Part shown: piece after piece, positions 1-8,428 of the stretch
Position numbering within the stretch: the first letter of the stretch is position 1
Layout: the number at the start of each line of letters is the position of its first letter
Assembly (NCBI GenBank): GCA_016521575.1
Contig: JAEKDP010000004.1
Span: forward strand, 266,044 to 330,043
Length of the DNA: 64,000 nt
Reading direction: 5' to 3'
Source of the DNA: Rhodobacteraceae bacterium F11138
GTDB lineage: Bacteria; Pseudomonadota; Alphaproteobacteria; Rhodobacterales; Rhodobacteraceae
Position numbers and translations under genes: made by a program
Notes under the pieces: model-generated
What the model saw: only the letters and a program-made list of their open reading frames with translations
Told to the model about the DNA's origin: nothing
Databases searched by the model: none

Positions 1-885
1 CTGCTCCCCTCGTTTCTGATCGCGGGGCTGATCGCGGACGGTGCCGCCGCAATCGTTGCACAGGTTCAATCGGGCGCATTCAAGCCCGCCGAGATTCTGG
101 AAACGCTTCCGACCCGTTTTCCCAGATTGGCCGACTGGCTGCCCAGATGGGGCTTTGATATCAACGAAATCAGATCGATCGTGGGTCAGGGATTCGTGTC
201 GGCAGGACAGTTCGCCGTCGCCAATATCGCGGTAATCGGCCAAAGCGCATCCGCGTTCCTGTTTCACGTCTTCCTTGCCCTCTATATCCTGTTTGCCCTG
301 CTTCAGAGCGGCGACCGGATCTATCGATCCGTTTTCGACAGCTTTCCCGTATCCCGGCACAACAAGGAAAAGTTCTTTGCCGCCTTTTCGGACATGGCCG
401 TCGCGACGATAAAGGGGATGCTGTCGGTCGGGATCGTACAGGCCATTCTGGGCGGTCTGATTTTCTGGGTTCTGAACATCCCCAGCCCGATTTTCTGGGG
501 TGCGCTCATGGGTCTGTTGTCCGTGGTGCCGCCCTTTGGCGCCGGTTTCATCTGGGCACCCGCGGGCATCGTGATGATGCTGAACGGAAACATCCAGAGC
601 GGCCTGATCCTGTTGGCCTTCGGGGCCGGCGTGATCAGCATGTCCGACAATGTCGTGCGCCCTATCGTCGTCGGGCGCGCCAGCAGCGTGCCCGGCTATC
701 TGGTGCTCACAACGACATTGGGCGGGCTTGCGGTGTTCGGACTGACCGGGCTGGTGCTGGGCCCGGTGATCGCATCCCTTTTCCTGTCGGTCTGGCAGTT
801 GTTCGACGAGACCGAAAAACAACAAGCCACCCCCGCCCGGATCGAAAACGAAACACCCGCCGGATCAATCGACAGCACCGGTTGA
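1..885 (+). CDS. AI-2E family transporter (PerM-like), 5' truncated
   Basis: The reading frame is open from base 1, so the N-terminus lies outside the window; 294 codons are present. The protein is very hydrophobic, with several membrane segments and the glycine- and proline-rich C-terminal half typical of the AI-2E/PerM exporter family (for example the stretch LLSVVPPFGAG, then the DNVVRP motif that precedes the last helices). Family members are inner-membrane proteins of about 350 residues linked to export of small molecules or to Na+/H+ exchange; the substrate cannot be told from sequence. The polar tail after the last helix is short. A 168-base gap separates it from the next gene, so co-transcription is uncertain. 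Confidence 0.85.
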   Translation: MLPSFLIAGLIADGAAAIVAQVQSGAFKPAEILETLPTRFPRLADWLPRWGFDINEIRSIVGQGFVSAGQFAVANIAVIGQSASAFLFHVFLALYILFALLQSGDRIYRSVFDSFPVSRHNKEKFFAAFSDMAVATIKGMLSVGIVQAILGGLIFWVLNIPSPIFWGALMGLLSVVPPFGAGFIWAPAGIVMMLNGNIQSGLILLAFGAGVISMSDNVVRPIVVGRASSVPGYLVLTTTLGGLAVFGLTGLVLGPVIASLFLSVWQLFDETEKQQATPARIENETPAGSIDSTG

Positions 886-1053
886 GCGCGGCAAAGACTT
901 TGGCATGTTTTATGCCGTGCCCGGTTGCGTTCAAACACCGGTTCATCTTATCGTTTAGCAGGACTCTCGCTAGAGGGTTCATAGAAACCGTCCATTCGAC
1001 ATGAAAGCCGTTTGTCGATGACACCGTTGCAAAACAGGGTTCCGGTTCGAAAC

Positions 1054-1752
1054 ATGAACATGAAATATCTGATTCCCGCATTTTTCATTGCCTGTCTTGC
1101 GTCTCTGTCTGTCGCACCCGCGCAGGCCCAAGAGATCGGCACCGTCAATTTCGACTTTGACTCCGCCGAACTCGATGCCGAGGCGATGAGCAAGATTGTG
1201 CAAATCGCGGAGAAACTGAAATCCATCGACAGCTACAAGCCAACCGTCGTCGTCGGCTATACCGATGCCGTGGGCAGTTCGGGCTATAATCTCGGGCTTG
1301 GTCAACGACGCGCCAATGCCGTGGCGGCTGCGCTGGCAGCCCAGGGCGTTCCGGTCGACCGGGTCGGGCTGGTCGAAAGCAGGGGCGAAAATGACCTTCT
1401 GGTCACGGTTTCCACACCCGAACGCCGCAATCGGCGGGTGAATGTGACGCTCGAACAGATGATGGCTGCGTGCAACAACTATCGTACCGTTGCCCTGACA
1501 CAACGCTCGATCGGGGCCGAATTGCAGAACGATCTGAAAACCCGCCTGACCAACGCCAGGACCCAGTTCAAGCAATTCCAGTCCGACGGGTTGAATACCG
1601 CCGCCTTTGAGGTTGCGGGGGCCGCGCGCGAGACCTGTGAAATCGCCGTTGCCTATGACATGGGCGCCTATCGGAAACTGGAATATGCCCAGCGGTGTTT
1701 CTGCAACGCCGCCCGGCTGGATGTTGCCCTGGGGAAAATCCCTCCGGGCTAG
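1054..1752 (+). CDS. OmpA-domain envelope protein
   Basis: A 232-residue protein with a clear Sec signal peptide (hydrophobic residues 4-20, cleavage likely after AQAQ near residue 24). An OmpA-like peptidoglycan-binding domain follows directly (about residues 28-135), with the FDFDSAEL strand, the GYTDAVGSSGYN loop and the RRNRRVNV end of the family. ATG 1054 is chosen because an in-frame TTG at 1012 would add 14 residues ahead of a normal signal peptide; ATG 1060 is also possible. The C-terminal extension of about 90 residues carries four cysteines (single ones in MAACNN and ETCEI, and a CFC pair) and is not part of the OmpA domain. The protein is periplasmic or outer-membrane attached; the role of the extension is unknown. 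Confidence 0.85.
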   Translation: MNMKYLIPAFFIACLASLSVAPAQAQEIGTVNFDFDSAELDAEAMSKIVQIAEKLKSIDSYKPTVVVGYTDAVGSSGYNLGLGQRRANAVAAALAAQGVPVDRVGLVESRGENDLLVTVSTPERRNRRVNVTLEQMMAACNNYRTVALTQRSIGAELQNDLKTRLTNARTQFKQFQSDGLNTAAFEVAGAARETCEIAVAYDMGAYRKLEYAQRCFCNAARLDVALGKIPPG

Positions 1753-1781
1753 GGATGCGCGCTGAAATCCCGACGCATCCC
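1752..1781 (+). terminator. Inverted repeat directly after the OmpA-domain gene
   Basis: GGGATGCG (1752-1759) and CGCATCCC (1774-1781) form an 8-bp stem with a 14-base loop. It begins within the stop codon. There is no T-tract, so it may stabilise the mRNA end rather than terminate. The remaining sequence up to 2045 (about 260 bases) shows no convincing gene. Confidence 0.4.
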
Positions 1782-2045
1782 GCGCCCGCCACATCGATTG
1801 ATCCCGGGTGCCGCGAAGGACCGAATCCGGAAGGCCAGGCGGGACAGGCCGAAAATCCGTTCTTGGGCGGACGATGCGATAAATTGCGCGTTGACGGTCG
1901 ACCCCATGACATCGCCTCACATGAATTTGAGCCGAACGGCGCGGGTTTCAGTGTCATTCCGGGTCATCTGCGCCTATCTGCTTGACGCGAACCAGATCAA
2001 GGATCGGAATTTGAACACCCGGCGGTATCCTTCTGTACATTCGGT

Positions 2046-2075
2046 CTTGGCCAAGATGGCCGACCTTGGTCAAGG
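2046..2075. promoter_or_regulatory. Twin palindromes upstream of ynjF
   Basis: CTTGGCCAAG (2046-2055) is a perfect palindrome, and CCTTGGTCAAGG (2064-2075) is the same motif with one central change. Their centres are 19 bases apart, about two helical turns, and the second lies just before the likely ribosome-binding region of the gene starting at 2085. A dimeric repressor or activator site is the simplest reading; no regulator gene is adjacent. Confidence 0.45.
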
Positions 2076-2084
2076 GCGGCCCGA

Positions 2085-2711
2085 ATGATCGATGCGGCAC
2101 TGATCCCGCTTCAACAGCGCCTGTTGAATCCGCTGGCCCAAAGACTGGCAAAACGCGGCATCGGCGCGGATCAGATCACGCTGGCCGGTTTTGGTATCGG
2201 CATTCTCGCCGTGCCTGCCCTGGCGGCGGGCCTGTTCGGATTGGCGCTGGTGTTCATATTGCTGAATCGGGTGGCGGACGGACTGGATGGTGCCGTGGCG
2301 CGTCTGGGCACCCCCACCGACCGCGGTGCGTTTCTGGATATCACGCTGGATTTCCTGTTCTACCCGCTGGTCCCGCTGGGATTTGCGCTGGCGGATCCCG
2401 CACAGAACGCATTGCCGGCGGCGGTATTGATCACCGCCTTTGTCGGCACCGGATCATCGTTTCTGGCTTTTGCGGCGATTGCCGCACAGCGGGGGCAGAC
2501 ACCACAAGCCTATCCAACCAAGGGGATCTATTATCTGGGGGGGCTGACTGAAGGCGCCGAAACCATTGCCGTTCTGACGGCCATGTGCCTGCTCCCCGGC
2601 GCGTTTCCGGTTCTGGCGCTGGTTTTTTCCGCCGCTTGCGCCATCACCACCGTGACCCGTTGGGCGCAGGGATGGCGTGTCTTTGGCCAGAATTCGGATA
2701 TAGATCGATAA
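2085..2711 (+). CDS. ynjF: CDP-alcohol phosphatidyltransferase family protein (YnjF-like)
   Basis: A 208-residue integral membrane protein. The CDP-alcohol phosphotransferase signature is intact: D65, D68-G69, A72-R73, then G81, D85 and D89, the aspartates that bind two metal ions. The spacing between the AR pair and the glycine is seven residues, against eight in the classical pattern. The family transfers a phospho-alcohol from a CDP-linked donor to an acceptor alcohol; donor and acceptor are unknown here. It is followed after 41 bases by a ynjB-ynjC-ynjD ABC system, as in the E. coli ynj cluster, which supports the YnjF assignment. ATG 2085 fits the N-terminal length of the family. Confidence 0.85.
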   Translation: MIDAALIPLQQRLLNPLAQRLAKRGIGADQITLAGFGIGILAVPALAAGLFGLALVFILLNRVADGLDGAVARLGTPTDRGAFLDITLDFLFYPLVPLGFALADPAQNALPAAVLITAFVGTGSSFLAFAAIAAQRGQTPQAYPTKGIYYLGGLTEGAETIAVLTAMCLLPGAFPVLALVFSAACAITTVTRWAQGWRVFGQNSDIDR

Positions 2712-2752
2712 CAGACTCCGCCCCTCCGGTAAAAACAGCACGAGGACAACAG

Positions 2753-3946
2753 ATGCGTAAACCCTTTCAGGCCGCACTTGCGCTTGCATTTCTTGCCACC
2801 GGCGCGCTTGCCGACGATTGGCAGACCACCCTGGACGCGGCACGGGGCCAGACCGTCTATTTCAATGCCTGGGGGGGCGATGCGCGCACCAACGCCTTTA
2901 TCGCCTGGGCTTCGGAACAGACCCGCGCGCGCCATGGAGTCACCATCCGGCAGGTGAAGCTGACCGACACCGCCGAGGCGGTGACCCGCGTATTGTCGGA
3001 AAAGGCAGCCGGGCAGGATCGGAACGGTTCGGTCGATTTGATCTGGATAAACGGGCCGAATTTCCTGTCGATGAAAAATCAGGGCCTGCTGTTCGGACCC
3101 TTCGTGACGGACCTGCCCAATGCCCGCTATCTCGACCTGTCGCCGGGTTCGGCCAATACGGTGGATTTCACGACCCCGGTCGCGGGGATGGAAAGCCCGT
3201 GGCGATTGGCCCGGTTCGTGTTCACCTATGACAGCGCCCGGATGGACGCGCCGCCCGCGTCCATGGCCGGGTTTGTCGAATGGGCGGCGGCGCATCCCGG
3301 TCGCATGACCCATCCGGATCCGTCCAATTTCATGGGCGCGACCTTTCTGAAACAGGCTTTGCTGGAGTTGACCCCGGACCCTGCACTGTTGCAGCAGCCC
3401 GCAACCGACGACAGTTTTGCAACTGCATCCGCGCCCCTGTGGGTCTGGTACGATGCCCTGCGCCCAAATCTGTGGCGTGGCGGCAAGGTCCTGCCGGAAA
3501 ACGAGTCAATTCAGCAGCAATTGCTGAACGATGGCGAAATCGACATCGCCATGTCCTTTGACCCCGCATCTGCCGCGGCGGCCATTGCACAGGGTCTTTT
3601 GCCCGACACCGCGCGCGTCTTCGTGCCGCAGGGCGGCACCATCGGCAACGTCAGCTTTGTCGCGATCCCGTTCAATGCGGCGCATCGCGAGGGGGCAATG
3701 GTGGTTGCAAATTTCCTGCTGGATCCTGAGACGCAGGCGCATATGCAGAACATCGAGGTTCTTGGCTCGTATTCGGTGCTCGACCCCGCCCGGCTGGACA
3801 GAGCAACCCGGAAGGCGTTTGAGCGGTTGCCCTCCAGTCCGGCCCTGCCGACCCGCACGCAACTGGGGCCGACCTTGCTGGAACCGCATGCCAGCTGGAT
3901 GACCCGTCTCACGCAGGCGTGGGCCGAACGCTATACCCGGGAATGA
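2753..3946 (+). CDS. ynjB: ABC transporter substrate-binding protein YnjB
   Basis: A 397-residue periplasmic solute-binding protein with a Sec signal peptide (residues 1-21, cleaved before DDWQ). The mature part begins with the VYFNAWGGD segment characteristic of YnjB-type binding proteins, which are related to the thiamine and Fe3+ group. ATG 2753 is preferred over the long upstream extension because it places the signal peptide at the N-terminus and follows a purine-rich stretch (gaggacaac). It overlaps ynjC by 4 bases, so the importer genes are translationally coupled. The ligand is not established for this family; thiamine-like compounds have been suggested from homology only. Confidence 0.88.
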   Translation: MRKPFQAALALAFLATGALADDWQTTLDAARGQTVYFNAWGGDARTNAFIAWASEQTRARHGVTIRQVKLTDTAEAVTRVLSEKAAGQDRNGSVDLIWINGPNFLSMKNQGLLFGPFVTDLPNARYLDLSPGSANTVDFTTPVAGMESPWRLARFVFTYDSARMDAPPASMAGFVEWAAAHPGRMTHPDPSNFMGATFLKQALLELTPDPALLQQPATDDSFATASAPLWVWYDALRPNLWRGGKVLPENESIQQQLLNDGEIDIAMSFDPASAAAAIAQGLLPDTARVFVPQGGTIGNVSFVAIPFNAAHREGAMVVANFLLDPETQAHMQNIEVLGSYSVLDPARLDRATRKAFERLPSSPALPTRTQLGPTLLEPHASWMTRLTQAWAERYTRE

Positions 3947-5649
3947 TCAAGCGCACCGACAAGGCGCTGCGCGCGGGCGTGTTGCTGGTCTTGTCGCTGG
4001 GCGTGATCGGGCCCCTTGGCGCGGGGCTGGCCCAGACCGCCGCCGCGTCTTTCGGGTACATGCCCGCACTGGGGGCGCATGAGTTCGGGCTGGCCGCCTA
4101 CCGCAGCCTGTTCGATCTGCCCGGCGTCTGGACCTCTGTCCGGCTGTCGCTGATCACCGGCGGAACAGCGACCCTGTTGTCGCTGATGCTTGCGGTCGGG
4201 TTCTGTGCCATGGCCCATGATCGCATGTCCGATCATGCGGCGGCGCGGTGGCTGACGCCGTTTCTGGCGGCACCGCACGCGGCGATGGCAATCGGGTTGG
4301 CGTTTGTTCTGGCCCCCTCCGGATGGATTGCGCGCCTGCTGTCGCCGGTGCTGGGACTGGACCGACCGCCCGACCTGACGCTGGTGAATGACCCGATGGG
4401 CATTGCCCTGATCCTGGGGCTGATGGTCAAGGAAGTGCCATTCCTGCTGCTGGTGATGCTGGCGGCGTTGACGCAGATCCCCGTGCGGGCGCATATGGCC
4501 GCGGGACGTGCGCTTGGCTATGGGCGGGGGCTGGTCTGGATCAAGATCATCGCACCGCAGGTCTGGCCGCTGATCCGGCTGCCGGTCATGGTGGTCCTGG
4601 CCTATGCGTTGTCGACCGTCGAGATGGGGCTGATCCTTGGCCCATCGACACCGCCGGTCTTTGCCGTGTTTGTGGTACGTCTGCTCAATGCCCCGGATCT
4701 GAACATGATCCTGCCGGGATCGGCGGGCGCCGTCGTTCAGGCGATATTGGTTGCCGGTGCGTTCGCAATGCTCTGGCTGGGCGAGCGCCTGTCGCGGTGG
4801 GCCGGCCTGTGGTGGCTGCGGGCCGGCGGGCGCGGCAGTTCGACCGAGCCCTTGTTGCGTCTCGGCAGTGGCGCGGTCATGGCGCTGTTTGTGTTGGGCG
4901 CGCTCGCCATGACCGCGCTGGCGATCTGGTCGGTCGCCTGGCGCTGGCCCTGGCCTGCTGTGTTGCCCGAAACCTGGTCCATGCGGGCCTGGGTCGGATC
5001 GGCGGCGGGCTGGCGTCCTGCGCTGGCGAACACGCTGATCCTGGCGTTTGTCACGGCGGCCTTGTCCCTGATGCTGGCCATCGCATGGCTGGAGGGCGAA
5101 GATCGTGGCCGGATGGCACGCGCCCGGTGGGCCGAGGCCCTGATCTATCTGCCGCTTCTGGTGCCCCAGATCGCCTTTCTCTACGGCTTGAACGTTCTGT
5201 ATCTGCGTATCGGGATCAGTGGCGGCATGCTGGCGACGATCTGGGCGCAGACATTGTTCGTCTTTCCCTATGTCATGATCGCCCTGTCCGACCCCTGGCG
5301 CGCCCTGGATCCCCGGCTGGATCGGGTGGCGGCATCGTTGGGGGCGAAACCGTGGCGGCGGCTGTTCACCGTCAAACTGCCGCTGCTGCTGACACCGATT
5401 CTGGCGGCCATTGCCATCGGCGTGGCCGTTTCCGTGGCACAATATCTGCCGACCCTGTTCATGGGGGCGGGCCGGGTGGCAACCCTGACGACAGAGGCGG
5501 TCACACTGGCCGCAGGATCCGACCGCCGGATCACCGGGGTCCATGCCGCGTTGCAGGCGGGATTGCCGTTTGCGGTCTACGCGCTGGCTTTTGTTCTGCC
5601 GGCGGTCCTGTATCGAAATCGTGCGGCTATGAAAGGTGGGATCCGATGA
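3943..5649 (+). CDS. ynjC: ABC transporter permease YnjC (fused double permease)
   Basis: A 568-residue inner-membrane protein with two consecutive permease domains, each of about 260 residues, in one chain. This is the FbpB/ThiP arrangement. Cytoplasmic EAA-type loops can be seen near RAHMAAGRALGYGRG in the first half and LDRVAASLGAKPWRR in the second. The start is ATG 3943, which overlaps the ynjB stop as ATGA; an in-frame start 24 bases upstream would only add residues that overlap ynjB. The 3' end overlaps ynjD in the same way. It forms the membrane channel for the YnjB ligand together with the YnjD ATPase. Confidence 0.9.
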   Translation: MIKRTDKALRAGVLLVLSLGVIGPLGAGLAQTAAASFGYMPALGAHEFGLAAYRSLFDLPGVWTSVRLSLITGGTATLLSLMLAVGFCAMAHDRMSDHAAARWLTPFLAAPHAAMAIGLAFVLAPSGWIARLLSPVLGLDRPPDLTLVNDPMGIALILGLMVKEVPFLLLVMLAALTQIPVRAHMAAGRALGYGRGLVWIKIIAPQVWPLIRLPVMVVLAYALSTVEMGLILGPSTPPVFAVFVVRLLNAPDLNMILPGSAGAVVQAILVAGAFAMLWLGERLSRWAGLWWLRAGGRGSSTEPLLRLGSGAVMALFVLGALAMTALAIWSVAWRWPWPAVLPETWSMRAWVGSAAGWRPALANTLILAFVTAALSLMLAIAWLEGEDRGRMARARWAEALIYLPLLVPQIAFLYGLNVLYLRIGISGGMLATIWAQTLFVFPYVMIALSDPWRALDPRLDRVAASLGAKPWRRLFTVKLPLLLTPILAAIAIGVAVSVAQYLPTLFMGAGRVATLTTEAVTLAAGSDRRITGVHAALQAGLPFAVYALAFVLPAVLYRNRAAMKGGIR

Positions 5650-6293
5650 CCCTGCAACTGATCCGGCTAGAAATACGCGTCACCGATGCGGCCCCCCTGT
5701 TTCCACCGATCTGCCTGAGCGTTGCACCGGGTCAGTCCGCCACCATCATGGGCCGGTCCGGCATCGGCAAATCGACCTTGCTGGATGCCATCGCCGGACA
5801 TCTTGCGTCTGCGTTTTGCCTGACGGGACAGGTGCGGCTGAACGGTCGCGACATCTTGCATCTGCCCCCCGAAGCGCGCCGCATCGGCCTGATGTTTCAG
5901 GACAGCATGCTGTTTCCCCATCTCAGCGTGGGCGACAATCTGGCCTTCGGGCTTGCGCGCACCGTGCGGGGCCGAGGCGCGCGGCGCGCGGCGGTGGAGG
6001 CCGCGCTTGGACAGGCCGGGCTGGAGGGCATGTACGATCGCGATCCGGCCAGCCTGTCGGGCGGACAGAAATCCCGCGCCGCGCTGATGCGGACCCTGCT
6101 GGCCGAACCCGCCGCACTGCTGCTGGACGAACCGTTCTCGAAACTGGATGCGGCGCTGCGCCAAGAGATGCGCAGCTTCACCTTTCGCCATATCAAGGCC
6201 CGTGACATTCCGGCCCTGATGGTCACCCACGATCCGCAGGATATGGAAGCAGCGGAGGGTCCGGGTCTGGTTCTGGAACCGGCAACGCCCTGA
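5646..6293 (+). CDS. ynjD: ABC transporter ATP-binding protein YnjD
   Basis: A 215-residue ATPase subunit with a complete set of motifs: Walker A GRSGIGKST, the signature LSGGQ, Walker B ALLLDEP and the switch histidine in VTHDPQD. It is shorter than maltose-type ATPases and lacks the C-terminal regulatory domain, as expected of YnjD. ATG 5646 overlaps the ynjC stop. Its own stop abuts the stop of the converging RuBisCO-like gene (TGA at 5'-TGATCA-3', 6291-6296), leaving no room for a terminator between the two operons. Confidence 0.92.
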   Translation: MTLQLIRLEIRVTDAAPLFPPICLSVAPGQSATIMGRSGIGKSTLLDAIAGHLASAFCLTGQVRLNGRDILHLPPEARRIGLMFQDSMLFPHLSVGDNLAFGLARTVRGRGARRAAVEAALGQAGLEGMYDRDPASLSGGQKSRAALMRTLLAEPAALLLDEPFSKLDAALRQEMRSFTFRHIKARDIPALMVTHDPQDMEAAEGPGLVLEPATP

Positions 6294-7424
6294 TCAGGCG
6301 ATCCCGGATCGTGACGCATCCAGACGGGCGCACAGCTCGGCGATGGCCTCACCGATGCGCGTCCCGTGGCGCAACAGGCTGCCGCCCAACAGGAACATCG
6401 CGTCCTCGCCATACATGTTCAACATCTCGGCTCCGCGCTCGGGGCTCATGCCGCCACCCGGGCTGGGCAGGATGGGGCATCCGATCCCCGCAGGATCGCC
6501 ACACGCGGCTGCAATCGCCTGACATTCCTGAGCGGTGAACCCGAACCGCCCGCCGACATTGGGAAAGACCGAAATATCCGCCCCGGCCAGCCGTTGCATC
6601 GTGCCAAACATCATGGCGTGGCTGAAACCGGTATCCGCTGACAGAACATAGGGGCCAAGAAAGCTGGGATGGGTCATGATCGGCAGGTTGATCGCGTCGT
6701 TGCGTGCCAGCCGGTGCACGGTATCGAACCCGAACAGACCCGGCATCACCAACAGCCCGTCCACGCCCGCGCGGGCGGCAAAAACAGCCATCCCATCCAG
6801 ATCGGCACTGTGTCCGGCCAACCCGGCAAAATACAGACAGGGCCGACCGGTCCGGGCCTTGGCGCGTGCCAGTGACTCGGTGATGGCTTCGACCCGGTCA
6901 CGGAACGGGGCACAGGGCTGATTGGTCAGCCCGTGATCCTCCTTGACGATATGGGCACCACCCAGGGCGCAGCGGTATGCGGTTTCCGCCAGTTGTGCGG
7001 GGCTGGAGCCCTGCGGTTTCAGAACCGGCGCGATAAAGGGTCCCCGATCCAGTCCCGCCAACCGGCGCATTCCCCGGATCCCGAACCGCGCGCCCGGGAA
7101 ATCCCGCGCCAATGGTCCCAAATCCAGACCGACGACCTTGAGACCCCTTTGAATGCTGGAATTGCCGAAGATCACATTCAGCAGTTGGGGCAGTTCGGTG
7201 CCACAGCTTTCCGGACTATAGCTGACCACGCCGCGCCACTGCCCTTCGGAGTCGGCCCCGATTTCTTCGACCTGCCCCAGGATTTCATCCTCGATGAAGC
7301 CAGCCGGCACAACGTCGCGCGGAATCTCGACTGTCTGCTCCAGCGCGATGCCCTCGGCGCGGGCCATCGCCTCGGCCCGGTCGGCGGCAAAAATCCGGTA
7401 GGTGACAGCGAAACGGTCGCTCAT
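6294..7424 (-). CDS. RuBisCO-like protein (form IV)
   Basis: A 376-residue member of the RuBisCO large-chain family. Residues matching the fold and part of the active site are present: K136 in the LKPQGS loop, the carbamylated-lysine position K161 with D163, H252 in THPSF, the phosphate-binding SPGGGM (321-326) and LLGGSL (345-350). The KDDE-type motif reads KEDHG, so the second metal-ligand acid is replaced by H164, and no loop-6 catalytic lysine is evident in the GGRFGF region. It is therefore not a carbon-fixing enzyme. Family members act as enolases, isomerases or decarboxylases on phosphorylated sugars, including methionine-salvage and D-apionate intermediates. It is the last gene of the importer-transketolase operon and overlaps the gene before it by 4 bases. 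The neighbouring mtnK- and mtnA-like genes favour a 5-modified pentulose phosphate as substrate. Confidence 0.88.
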   Translation of the reverse strand: MSDRFAVTYRIFAADRAEAMARAEGIALEQTVEIPRDVVPAGFIEDEILGQVEEIGADSEGQWRGVVSYSPESCGTELPQLLNVIFGNSSIQRGLKVVGLDLGPLARDFPGARFGIRGMRRLAGLDRGPFIAPVLKPQGSSPAQLAETAYRCALGGAHIVKEDHGLTNQPCAPFRDRVEAITESLARAKARTGRPCLYFAGLAGHSADLDGMAVFAARAGVDGLLVMPGLFGFDTVHRLARNDAINLPIMTHPSFLGPYVLSADTGFSHAMMFGTMQRLAGADISVFPNVGGRFGFTAQECQAIAAACGDPAGIGCPILPSPGGGMSPERGAEMLNMYGEDAMFLLGGSLLRHGTRIGEAIAELCARLDASRSGIA

Positions 7425-8428
7425 AGCCCCTCGGCCTTGACCGTGGAATGCACCGCCTCGATGCGCGTGGCGGTCAGATCAGCCTCGGCAATGCCAAAAT
7501 CGGCCCCCATCAGCCGCTCGACCCCGGCAACCAGCGCGGTGGCATCCAGCCCATAGTGTTTCATCAGGTAGGAACGCGATCCGCCATGCGCATAGGTGTC
7601 TTTCAGCCCCAGCCGAACCAGCCGCTTGCCAACGCCATGATCGGCCATGATTTCAGCCAGAAGCGATCCGATGCCGCCTTCGGTCACATGATTTTCCAAT
7701 GTCACCACACCATGGCGCACCGATGCGATGTGATCCAGCATGGCGGCAGCATCAAAAGGCTTGATCGTGTTCAGATGCAGATGGCGGACCGAAACACCGG
7801 CGCCTTCCAGCGCGGCGCGCGCGCGCAGGGCTTCTTCGGTGGTGATCCCCGAGGTGACGATCAGGACATCCTCGCCAAGCGCCAGTTCGCGCATCTTGCC
7901 GACCTCGATGGGCGTGTCGAACAGCCGCGGCACCGAGCCGCGCAACACCCGGCAATAGACCGGGCCGTCGATGCTGTCGGCGGCTTCGCAGATGCTTTCC
8001 ACCTCGGTGGCGTCGCCGGTTTCCAGAACCGTCATGTTGGGGATCGAGCGCATGACGCTGATGTCCTCGATCGCCTGATGGGTCATCCCGCCCGGTGTGG
8101 TGATGCCCGGCAGAAAGCCCATCAGCCGCACCTTGCGCCGGGGATAGGCCACCGACGCCATCAACTGATCATAGGGCCGCCGGTACAGGAACACGCCAAA
8201 GGTATGGATGAAGGGCCGAAAGCCCGCCAGCCCAAGGCCGCCGGCAAAGCTCATCATGTTTTGTTCGGCCATGCCCAGGCTCAGGAACTGGTCCGGGTGA
8301 TTGTCACGGAATTTGTCGATTTCGCAGGAACTGGTCAGATCGGCGGACAGGCACAGAACGTCCGGATTGGCCAATGCGTGCTTTTCAAATGCGCGCTCAT
8401 AGGGGCGCGATACCATTTCAACCATCAT
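7421..8428 (-). CDS. Transketolase, C-terminal subunit
   Basis: A 335-residue protein with the pyrimidine-binding and C-terminal domains of transketolase. The catalytic glutamate is E55 in LGMAEQN, followed by the TPGGMTHQ segment. It pairs with the N-terminal subunit encoded immediately upstream (4-base ATGA overlap) to make one split transketolase. Split enzymes of this kind are common in sugar catabolic operons, for example apulose-4-phosphate transketolase, where they take substrates other than those of the pentose phosphate pathway. Its stop overlaps the start of the RuBisCO-like gene, so both are translated from one message. The substrate is inferred only from context. Confidence 0.9.
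   Translation of the reverse strand: MMVEMVSRPYERAFEKHALANPDVLCLSADLTSSCEIDKFRDNHPDQFLSLGMAEQNMMSFAGGLGLAGFRPFIHTFGVFLYRRPYDQLMASVAYPRRKVRLMGFLPGITTPGGMTHQAIEDISVMRSIPNMTVLETGDATEVESICEAADSIDGPVYCRVLRGSVPRLFDTPIEVGKMRELALGEDVLIVTSGITTEEALRARAALEGAGVSVRHLHLNTIKPFDAAAMLDHIASVRHGVVTLENHVTEGGIGSLLAEIMADHGVGKRLVRLGLKDTYAHGGSRSYLMKHYGLDATALVAGVERLMGADFGIAEADLTATRIEAVHSTVKAEGL

Noticed and set aside
3931..5544. A 537-codon minus-strand open frame opposite ynjC
   Set aside because: Its translation is dominated by glutamine, arginine and proline, the usual antisense product of a membrane protein gene.
6294..7424. A functional carbon-fixing RuBisCO
   Set aside because: The metal-site acid is replaced by histidine and the loop-6 lysine is not found; no small subunit or phosphoribulokinase is nearby.
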